Positions 51,383-56,705 of a stretch of DNA of 56,705 nucleotides are shown piece by piece. A model generated the notes under the pieces. The model did no database searches and had not been told where the DNA came from. It saw only the letters and a program-made list of their open reading frames with translations. The stretch comes from a virus. The DNA lies in IMG/VR virus record IMGVR_UViG_3300035162_003548, positions 1-56,705 of that record. One strand, 5' to 3'. Position 1 is the first letter of the stretch. The number at the start of each line of letters is the position of its first letter. Both the position numbers and the translations under genes were made by a program.

Positions 51383-53317
51383 TTATCTTACAATACTTCC
51401 TGCATTATAGCTGGAACTTACGGTATAATTTGATCCCGAAGGATCTGATCCTGAAGAAATTTGATCAACGATGGGTTCAACTAATGTCCTATCTAGTTGT
51501 AAATAAAGGTCCTGTAAACCTATAACGTCATTAGATAGTGGACATGCTGATATTTCTAAAACTTGTTGACTGTCTTTGGTTTTTCCTGCTATTATGTTAA
51601 GAGGATTTAAAGTTATCCTACCTTTTTCATAATCCACTAGGCCAACACCCTTTCTTCTTACAACTGGGGTTGTAGAATCTAAAGTTGGTAAAGAAATTAA
51701 ATTAATAACTCCAGTTTTTTTATCAGTGTTGGGGACATCAGTAAGGTACACATCATCACTAGTATCTATCAACCTAAATGCAGAGGACTTTATATTATAT
51801 CCATTCATAGATTTAACATAGAATGAATTTCCAAAATCAATAGCATATTCGGCAAATGTATTAAGTGCTAACCTCAAATCTCTTCTAATTTGAAGAGTTG
51901 TTATATTAGAAGTTATTGACACATGACTTTGATCTATAAGTCTTAAAAATTGACTATATTTGAATCTTGCACCATATCTATTTAATTCACTTGAATCTGC
52001 ATACTTTGTGATGTTTTCTTGTACTTTTGATGATACAGCAGATGAATTTGGTGATAAATTTGAGTTATAATACACTTTACTTTCAGATTCAATATAAAGA
52101 TATTTTAAATCTAAAATTTCAGGTATAATTCCTGCAACAGCATATTTTTTAAGACTTCTTTTTATATTTTCTTTAATTGCATTTGGAATGAAATCTCCAT
52201 TTCTAGGTTTTATACTAATAAAAACTTTTCCATATTGTGGTGGTACTAAGTCTTCCCCACCATACACAGAAATTGACTCAGTTTCTGGGTAAATTTTATT
52301 TGGAATTAATATTTCATAATCATTTGATGTCAATGCTCTATTTTGAGTTGCATAAATTTGTGGAGCATACTTTCTAACAGACTCTACACTTTCAATTTCT
52401 TCTCCACCACTAGATGAAAGTTCTGTTGAAACTAGAGATATTCCACTTGTAACCGGAAATCTACTACTACCTCTAGGATATTCTAAACTTCCACTAAACA
52501 CAAAGTTACTAATTCCATTAGCAGAATCACCGGAAGTTCTTATATAAGATGCTTCTATAATATTGCCATTTTCAAGTGCTTGGCCAAAAACATTATCTCC
52601 AAAAATTAATTCATATCTTTCATCTTCAACTTCTTGTATATAATATATTTTAGAACTTCCGCTAATTGCTGATCCTGTATTAGGATCAAAAAGATCATCT
52701 TGACGACTATATTTGAGGGAAACCGTTGAATTTTCTGATGGTTTGATTTTTACAACTAAAGTATCTAAATCAATTCCAGAATTTGACAGTACAAATTTTT
52801 GTTTGGAATTTGAAGTATCAACTTCAAAGGATTGATTAATAACAAATCCTTCATAAACTGTAATTCCATCAAAAAGTGCCACTCCATCAATAACAGATGC
52901 AGTTATATCCTCAGTAATACCGAAAACAAATGACTGATTATTAGAATTTCCAGATGATGATGCTACTGGACCTTTTTTTAATACTACGGTACTTGGTGGA
53001 TTTTTAATATTTGAAACATCTGCAAGGAAATTTATGTTTACTCTTGATGATTTTTTAGATCTAGGTACATATCCAATATTTCTTGCAAGTGATACTACAT
53101 TTTCTCTTAAAGTAGCACTATCAATAAACACCTCATTCGATACCATGTTGGCATTGTATGAGCTTATGTAAGTGTTATATGCTAATAAGTCAATAATAGT
53201 TGACAGATTAGACCCTTCAAAATCATAATCAGTAAAATTTGAATATGATCTTAGATAATCTTTGAGGGTAACCTTAATCTGGTCAAAATCCAGATTAGAA
53301 AAGTTTAAAAGAGGCAT
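51383..53317 (-). CDS. 6: Baseplate wedge protein gp6
   Basis: A 644-residue protein of the T4 gp6 / P2 gpJ-type family, the conserved core of the wedge ring. Diagnostic parts are LKDYLRSYSNFTDYDFEGSN at the start, LSTIIDLLAYNTYISSYNAN, MVSNEVFIDSATLRENVVSL, ARNIGYVPRSKKS, then the central ILIPNKIYPETESISVYGGE and GKVFISIKPRNGDFIPNAIK. Length agrees with T4 (660). It begins 1 nt after the gp25 stop (TAAATG) and precedes the giant gene by 6 nt, so gp25, gp6 and the giant protein form one late unit. Confidence 0.95.
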   Translation of the reverse strand: MPLLNFSNLDFDQIKVTLKDYLRSYSNFTDYDFEGSNLSTIIDLLAYNTYISSYNANMVSNEVFIDSATLRENVVSLARNIGYVPRSKKSSRVNINFLADVSNIKNPPSTVVLKKGPVASSSGNSNNQSFVFGITEDITASVIDGVALFDGITVYEGFVINQSFEVDTSNSKQKFVLSNSGIDLDTLVVKIKPSENSTVSLKYSRQDDLFDPNTGSAISGSSKIYYIQEVEDERYELIFGDNVFGQALENGNIIEASYIRTSGDSANGISNFVFSGSLEYPRGSSRFPVTSGISLVSTELSSSGGEEIESVESVRKYAPQIYATQNRALTSNDYEILIPNKIYPETESISVYGGEDLVPPQYGKVFISIKPRNGDFIPNAIKENIKRSLKKYAVAGIIPEILDLKYLYIESESKVYYNSNLSPNSSAVSSKVQENITKYADSSELNRYGARFKYSQFLRLIDQSHVSITSNITTLQIRRDLRLALNTFAEYAIDFGNSFYVKSMNGYNIKSSAFRLIDTSDDVYLTDVPNTDKKTGVINLISLPTLDSTTPVVRRKGVGLVDYEKGRITLNPLNIIAGKTKDSQQVLEISACPLSNDVIGLQDLYLQLDRTLVEPIVDQISSGSDPSGSNYTVSSSYNAGSIVR

Positions 53318-53719
53318 TTATCTTGTCGGTAGCAATACAAACTCTAATTGTTGCGGTGGAATATCGACACCAATAATGCGATATACAAGTTTTACATCAA
53401 AAGAATTGTTATCATAGTTGGGATTAGTCTCAACATCAATCAAAGCAACTCTTGGTTCATAATTATTGATTGAATTTTCAATCTCATCACGAATTGAAAT
53501 GGCACTTACATCATCCATATTTTCAAATAGTAACTTTGAGACATTTGATCCAAAATCTGGATCAAATAACTTTTCACCAGGAGAGGTTAAAATGATGTTT
53601 CTTACTGAACGGGCAATTGCAGTTGCGTTTTTAAGCGCAATAAGATCACTATTCAGGGGGTTAGCCTGAAATGTCATACTTATATCCTTGAAGGATTGGG
53701 ATACCCTTTCTAGAGGCAC
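53318..53719 (-). CDS. 25: Baseplate wedge protein gp25
   Basis: A 133-residue wedge protein of the gp25/lysozyme-like family that helps start sheath polymerisation. It carries FKDISMTFQANPLNSDLIAL, 'SVRNIILTSPGEKLFDPDFG' (the EKLFDPDFG motif is diagnostic), SKLLFENMDDVSAISIRDEI and EPRVALIDVE. The start must be the GTG at 53719, as the only in-frame ATG upstream of the core is within the conserved part (MTFQ), which would remove the FKDIS segment that aligns with T4. No Shine-Dalgarno is seen. A late-like box lies 22 bp upstream. Confidence 0.93.
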   Translation of the reverse strand: MPLERVSQSFKDISMTFQANPLNSDLIALKNATAIARSVRNIILTSPGEKLFDPDFGSNVSKLLFENMDDVSAISIRDEIENSINNYEPRVALIDVETNPNYDNNSFDVKLVYRIIGVDIPPQQLEFVLLPTR

Positions 53720-53740
53720 TAGAATATAGCGATTATAACT

Positions 53741-53748
53741 TATTTATT
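53741..53748 (-). promoter_or_regulatory. Late-box-like motif upstream of gp25
   Basis: Minus strand AATAAATA (in GTGAATAAATAAG), one base from TATAAATA, 22 bp before the GTG. It marks the change from the early-type cluster to the tail module. Confidence 0.45.
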
Positions 53749-53750
53749 CA

Positions 53751-53936
53751 CTAAAATTCAGTTAATATTGTAGGATCATTATTATCTTTGATTTGTTCAT
53801 CATTAATGACCTCATAAAGGTCTGTTTGAACCTTTGTGTCACGTTTTTTGGGTGTTAAATCATCATTTGCAATTTCACGAAGCATCTTTTGATGCTGATC
53901 GTTAGCCAAGTTGTCTAAAAAATCATGGTTTGTCAT
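53751..53936 (-). CDS. Small charged protein of unknown function
   Basis: A 61-residue hydrophilic protein, MTNHDFLDNLANDQHQKMLR at the start, then EIANDDLTPKKRDTKVQTDL and an acidic end (NDNDPTILTEF type). I do not recognise it beyond a short cyanophage ORF. The start at 53936 is set by a good Shine-Dalgarno (AGAGGAAAG); the frame is open 147 nt further upstream but that part is only antiphase to the neighbouring gene. It overlaps the upstream ORF by 14 nt. Confidence 0.65.
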   Translation of the reverse strand: MTNHDFLDNLANDQHQKMLREIANDDLTPKKRDTKVQTDLYEVINDEQIKDNNDPTILTEF

Positions 53937-54609
53937 TACTTTCCTCTTTTTGTGGTAAATTTTCGCGTTCTTTTGCAGTTTTCCAAAAATACTCATCTTC
54001 ACGACCCATTCCGAGTCGGTCATAACCGTTTTCAACGCTATAGTATTGAGTGGAAACTTTAAAATCAGGCATTTTGGGGTCAACAGGAGTCAAACTGTTG
54101 TCAAAGATACGCATTCTATTGTTTGGATAGAGTGCATACTGACCATTCTCAAGTTCAATCAAGTTATGTGACTTATGTTCAGCTGGATTCTCACTCGTTG
54201 CATAGTCAATTACATCACAGTCCTGATGATAATTATCTATTGTACAGATATATTCACCTTTGACAATACCATGATCTCTGGTATAGCATTCAAAATCCAT
54301 TGAACCAATGAATTGCTTGTGAATTGACATAACACCATAATCCATACAGTTCCAGAACTGTAGGTTAGGAAGGTCCATATCGGGGTCTGGGACCCTCGGA
54401 GACGAGAGGAACGCGCTTATAGGTAGTTTGTCATACATTGCCGCATATTCGGGCAAATACGTCTCAAAATAGAAAGCACGTCCAGGTATCGACTTTGCCG
54501 AAATCCAGATACCTTTTACAAATTCTCCATGGCCTGATTGGTGATCAGTAAGGTATTCTTTTCTTACCCAGACCTCAACAGATGGGAGATTACAAATTAA
54601 TGCACTCAT
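53923..54609 (-). CDS. Conserved phage protein of unknown function
   Basis: A 228-residue protein, MSALICNLPSVEVWVRKEYL at the start. It is rich in aromatic residues and Asp/His, with segments GRAFYFETYLPEYAAMYDKL, DLPNLQFWNCMDYGVMSIHK and 'ENGQYALYPNNRMRIFDNSL', and looks like a compact beta-rich globular protein. I recall homologues in cyanophages without a function. The ATG at 54609 is chosen, as it overlaps the SET gene stop as ATGA; the longer frame begins with TTG. It is transcribed with the early-type cluster. Confidence 0.72.
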   Translation of the reverse strand: MSALICNLPSVEVWVRKEYLTDHQSGHGEFVKGIWISAKSIPGRAFYFETYLPEYAAMYDKLPISAFLSSPRVPDPDMDLPNLQFWNCMDYGVMSIHKQFIGSMDFECYTRDHGIVKGEYICTIDNYHQDCDVIDYATSENPAEHKSHNLIELENGQYALYPNNRMRIFDNSLTPVDPKMPDFKVSTQYYSVENGYDRLGMGREDEYFWKTAKERENLPQKEESNDKP

Positions 54610-54974
54610 GTCCAAGTTCTCTCTAACTGAGAGTATCTATACAATAATTCTTCATCTTTTTTAATATCTTGAATTGCAATATAGAATTCATCATCATCAA
54701 TTCCTATATTTGGATTATCAGAATGATTTACATAGTATGCCTGATAGATTCTATCAAGGTCACAATCAATCCAGAATCCTTCATTATCACACCATGTTAA
54801 TGATGTAATGTTATCTTGCATCCATTCTGGTATTTGATTCCATAATATCTTTGTTGCTTTTTGACGTTTCTTCCAAATCATTGTACTCTTTGGAATATCA
54901 CACAAAGAAAAAACACCTACCCCGTCACAGACTTTGCTGGGAGCGAGATAGGTGTAAAGAGTTATATCATACAT
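54606..54974 (-). CDS. SET-domain protein (possible protein lysine methyltransferase)
   Basis: A 122-residue minimal SET domain. GVGVFSLCDIPKSTMIW (residues 18 to 34) corresponds to the GxGxFAxxDIxxG SAM-binding start; YVNHSDNPNIG (80 to 90) to the YxNHSCxPN knot; and FYIAIQDIKKDEELLYRYSQ near the end to AxRDIxxGEELxxDY. The pre- and post-SET cysteines are absent, as in many viral and bacterial versions, and the usual NHSC cysteine is Asp. Family knowledge: such enzymes transfer a methyl group from SAM to lysine in proteins. The target, host or viral, is unknown. Its ATG overlaps the stop of the basic 48-residue protein (TAATG). Confidence 0.78.
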   Translation of the reverse strand: MYDITLYTYLAPSKVCDGVGVFSLCDIPKSTMIWKKRQKATKILWNQIPEWMQDNITSLTWCDNEGFWIDCDLDRIYQAYYVNHSDNPNIGIDDDEFYIAIQDIKKDEELLYRYSQLERTWT

Positions 54975-55120
54975 TAACCGCGGCCTTGACCACGATATAG
55001 TTTCTTTTTACCATTACGTGATGTTGGTGATAACTTAGTATTAACCGAGCGACCTTGACGAGTTCTTTTTGGTGCTGCTCTTTGAAATTCAAGTTTATTA
55101 CTACTGTACATTTTGGCCAT
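54974..55120 (-). CDS. Small basic protein (48 residues)
   Basis: A 48-residue, strongly basic protein, MAKMYSSNKLEFQRAAPKRT at the start and NGKKKLYRGQGRG at the end. I recall near-identical short ORFs in cyanophages, which suggests strong conservation; the function is unknown. Its charge fits binding of nucleic acid, ribosomes or RNA polymerase. It overlaps the upstream ORF by 20 nt and shares TAATG with the SET gene downstream, which lets one ask if this lysine-rich protein is the SET substrate. Confidence 0.7.
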   Translation of the reverse strand: MAKMYSSNKLEFQRAAPKRTRQGRSVNTKLSPTSRNGKKKLYRGQGRG

Positions 55121-55304
55121 CTGTATGCTCCTCCATAGAAATTAAATTGGCATCAAACATATCCTTACCTTCTGAAGGACTTTCATAATAACGTTCTGCA
55201 AGATCTTGCATTACATCAAGACATTCTTCATACGAGAGGTTTTGATGAATTTTCTCTCCTGCATAAAGAATGTCAAATCTTTTAGATAATACGAGTTTTT
55301 TCAT
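55101..55304 (-). CDS. Small phage protein of unknown function
   Basis: A 67-residue acidic protein: MKKLVLSKRFDILYAGEKIH, then NLSYEECLDVMQDLAERYYE. The strand-then-helix layout (a 'YAGEKI..NLSYEEC' turn) resembles small phage ORFs with an N-terminal beta hairpin; the 62-residue ORF at 56112-56300 is similar in plan (YAKDECLYNNLSETQF). They could be distant paralogues, but similarity is short. It overlaps the glycosyltransferase-like gene by 23 nt. Confidence 0.65.
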   Translation of the reverse strand: MKKLVLSKRFDILYAGEKIHQNLSYEECLDVMQDLAERYYESPSEGKDMFDANLISMEEHTDGQNVQ

Positions 55305-56049
55305 GACCTACACGAATACGAGGATCGCACCAAATTTCAAATCCTTCATCCTTGGCATCAAGACAGAATGAGACATCCTCACCACACATGTCTTGTACTT
55401 CACCAGACTCAAAGACTTGCATCTTAGGTGCAAACCATGGATACTCAAGATTCTCAAAGACACCCTTCTTAATTAATACCCATCCGAAACCTGTATAATC
55501 AACAGTAAAAGGCTTCTTACGCTTACTGATGGATTCGACAGTCTCGTGATTCATCACTCCACCATTCTTACGGAAATCATCTTCCTCTAACCAGTGCGCG
55601 ACAGATGTTGTGTGTCCATCCTCTGTGGCATACCATCCTGCAGCAATCTCTTTCTCCTCTCCTTCTGCACTCAGTGCAACATCACAAAGCTGCCAGAACT
55701 TGGTTGTGTCAAATACAATATCACTATCAATCCATAACTGATAGTCATACTCTAATTTACCATCCCATGGTACTTGCTTAGAACCACGTAATACATTTGC
55801 TCCTAGTACCTTACAACGTGCAAAGTTTACCATAGAAGAGTAATCTTGACTGATCTGAATGCTCATGCCATTCTGTACCATGTCAAAACATAACTGTACA
55901 AAATTCTTTAGAAAGGTATAAGAGCATCCACGCCCAGGAAGACAGAATACAATTGCTTTACCACGCATTCTCTCCTTAATTGCATCGATGTCCCACTCTG
56001 CTTCTTTTTGCTTTGGTGCAACAGTCTTAACTTTAAATCCTTTAGCCAT
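55282..56049 (-). CDS. GT-A-fold glycosyltransferase-like protein
   Basis: A 255-residue protein with features of GT-A glycosyltransferases. KAIVFCLPGRGCSYTFLKNF opens the nucleotide-binding domain (residues about 31 to 50), the metal-binding DxD is in LWIDSDIVFD near 108 to 115, and an acceptor-side motif GEDVSFCLDAKDEGFEIW lies near the C-terminus, as in hyaluronan/chondroitin-type enzymes (ExD..F). Family knowledge: such enzymes transfer sugars from nucleotide-sugar donors. I recall homologues in cyanophages as hypothetical proteins. Targets could be modified phage DNA bases, host lipopolysaccharide or virion proteins. It has its own strong sigma70-type promoter. Confidence 0.72.
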   Translation of the reverse strand: MAKGFKVKTVAPKQKEAEWDIDAIKERMRGKAIVFCLPGRGCSYTFLKNFVQLCFDMVQNGMSIQISQDYSSMVNFARCKVLGANVLRGSKQVPWDGKLEYDYQLWIDSDIVFDTTKFWQLCDVALSAEGEEKEIAAGWYATEDGHTTSVAHWLEEDDFRKNGGVMNHETVESISKRKKPFTVDYTGFGWVLIKKGVFENLEYPWFAPKMQVFESGEVQDMCGEDVSFCLDAKDEGFEIWCDPRIRVGHEKTRII

Positions 56050-56072
56050 AGTTTGAAATAACCTTCAATTCA

Positions 56073-56101
56073 ATTCTATCGTAGTATGTATATCTTGTCA
56101 A
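56073..56101 (-). promoter_or_regulatory. Sigma70-type early promoter of the glycosyltransferase-like gene
   Basis: Minus strand TTGACA (56101-56096), 17 bp spacer, TAGAAT (56078-56073): perfect -35, five of six in -10. The start is 24 bp ahead of the ATG at 56049. Confidence 0.78.
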
Positions 56102-56111
56102 TCCTTTCGGA

Positions 56112-56300
56112 TCAATAAGAATTTTCTTGATTGTCAATCGAGAGTTTTAACTCCTCATATGATAAATCCTCAAGTTGATAGTCAGTCTGCATTAGACCAA
56201 CCATCCCCTTGAGGGTATTCCATGTCTTATTAAATTGTGTCTCACTTAGATTATTATATAAGCATTCATCCTTTGCATATATGTGATATACCTTAGACAT
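56112..56300 (-). CDS. Small conserved phage protein
   Basis: A 62-residue protein, MSKVYHIYAKDECLYNNLSE at the start, then TWNTLKGMVGLMQTDYQLED and an acidic end. I recognise it as a recurring short cyanophage ORF without function. It is preceded by the strong Shine-Dalgarno GGAGGT, 4 nt before the ATG, and is the first gene behind the early promoter at 56496-56524. Confidence 0.72.
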   Translation of the reverse strand: MSKVYHIYAKDECLYNNLSETQFNKTWNTLKGMVGLMQTDYQLEDLSYEELKLSIDNQENSY

Positions 56301-56495
56301 GTACCTCCAATCTTATAGTTCTTTGTATCTATAATAAAAAACCTATAGGGGCGTTTTTGGCCACACGGAATTTTTTTTTTGAACTTGGTATTACTCTCGC
56401 GTTTTGTCACCTCTGTAGGTTAGGGTAGTTAGACGTTTTTATCACGCCCCCCATAACGCAACAACGCCGCCATCAAAACACTGTCATTTCACTGT
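56301..56495 (-). promoter_or_regulatory. Long untranslated leader between early promoter and first gene
   Basis: No gene is seen in this stretch. It would form a leader of about 190 nt from a start near 56489. It holds a GC-rich block (GGCGGCG and GGGGGGCG), a run of ten A, and near the gene an AAAAA-CG-CCCC-TATA-GG-TTTTTT element that could form a weak hairpin with U tail. No tRNA cloverleaf fits. Confidence 0.5.
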
Positions 56496-56524
56496 ATATT
56501 AGCACGGAGACTGATTGATGTCAA
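56496..56524 (-). promoter_or_regulatory. Strong sigma70-type early promoter
   Basis: Minus strand TTGACA (56524-56519), 17 bp spacer, TAATAT (56501-56496): perfect -35 and four of six in -10. It faces the cluster of small early-type genes. Confidence 0.78.
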
Positions 56525-56579
56525 CCCCCGTGCCACTAAGTATCACATAGTAGTTTTAAGTCATACTTAGGACTGTGTG

Positions 56580-56705
56580 TTAGTTGTTAGATAGTGCTCG
56601 GAGTTCATCAAGGCACATCTTGAAGATATCTGGTTCGTCCATATCTTGCAAATCTTCTAAAGTCATATCCCCAGACATCGAATCACAAATAACTTGTGTT
56701 GCTTG
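56580..56705 (-). CDS. C-terminal part of a small acidic phage protein (cut by window edge)
   Basis: A frame entering from the right edge codes 41 residues, ending MTLEDLQDMDEPDIFKMCLD and ELRALSNN, then TAA. The part seen is acidic and helical. The gene may start outside the window or at an internal ATG (residue 10 of the fragment, MSGDMT). It is not recognised. The early promoter begins 56 bp after its stop. Confidence 0.5.
   Translation of the reverse strand, partial: QATQVICDSMSGDMTLEDLQDMDEPDIFKMCLDELRALSNN

Noticed and set aside
53937-54083. Upstream extension of the 61-residue ORF to 110 residues
   Set aside because: The extension lies wholly within the 228-residue gene in another frame, and a good Shine-Dalgarno marks the ATG at 53936.
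56301-56580. tRNA gene in the gene-free stretch
   Set aside because: No acceptor stem with matching D, anticodon and T arms could be laid on either strand; the GTTCAA-like string is followed by a run of A.
1-56705. CRISPR array, IS element or prophage attachment site
   Set aside because: No regularly spaced repeats, transposase or integrase was seen; repeats present are coding.
1-56705. Photosynthesis genes such as psbA or hli
   Set aside because: No ORF resembles them. Their absence here says little, as cyanophages usually carry them in other segments.

Overview
The window is a 56.7 kb segment of a T4-like myovirus genome, most likely a marine cyanophage. The reasons are a syntenic block of T4 structural and recombination genes (gp25, gp6, gp8, gp13 to gp23, UvsY, UvsW, gp55, gp47, gp46), a DUF3110-type protein otherwise typical of cyanobacteria, low-GC sequence, very large tail/baseplate proteins of the cyanophage kind, and several short ORFs I recognise as recurring in cyanophages. 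A T4-like pelagiphage is the main alternative. Every convincing gene lies on the minus strand, so transcription runs from high to low coordinates. Both edges cut through genes.

Layout in transcription order. 56.7 to 53.75 kb is an early-type accessory cluster: a cut-off ORF, a strong sigma70 promoter with a roughly 190 nt leader, small unknown proteins, a GT-A-like glycosyltransferase with its own sigma70 promoter, a short basic protein and a SET-domain protein. 53.7 to 28.7 kb holds the baseplate and tail: gp25, gp6, a 4336-residue giant protein, gp8, a 2609-residue DUF4815-type protein and three small ORFs. 28.1 to 24.4 kb holds neck and packaging genes (gp13, gp14, gp15, gp16). 24.4 to 19.8 kb holds a coiled-coil fibre-like protein, a membrane-type protein and a mosaic DUF192 protein. 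19.8 to 8.9 kb holds gp17, a zinc-ribbon ORF, gp18, gp19, gp20, a small ORF, a gp67-like core protein, a beta-rich protein, gp21, gp22 and gp23, closed by a strong intrinsic terminator. 8.8 to 7.1 kb holds tiny ORFs with T4-like capsid-targeting N-termini, a tube-fold-like protein and UvsY. 7.1 to 1.0 kb holds UvsW, a conserved ORF, gp55, gp47, DUF3110, an endonuclease VII-like HNH protein and gp46. The last 1 kb is an SDR epimerase and a truncated sulfotransferase, probably the start of a surface-modification cluster.

Regulation can be read from the sequence. TTGACA/TATAAT-type promoters precede the early cluster, gp55 and the HNH gene. Exact or near matches to the T4 late box TATAAATA precede gp22, the gp21 unit, gp67, gp20, gp18, gp13, gp25 and others, so gp55 made from an early-type promoter would switch on the late modules. 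Adjacent genes are linked by overlapping stop/start signals (TAATG, TGATG, ATGA), which decided several starts below.

The most unusual signals are: a back-to-back divergent promoter pair upstream of gp55 whose plus-strand member is a perfect sigma70 consensus aimed antisense to uvsW; an HNH gene whose promoter sits inside an RNA hairpin, as in T4 I-TevI; two tiny ORFs with capsid-targeting sequences; and repeated beta modules shared among gp8, gp14, gp15 and the two giant proteins.
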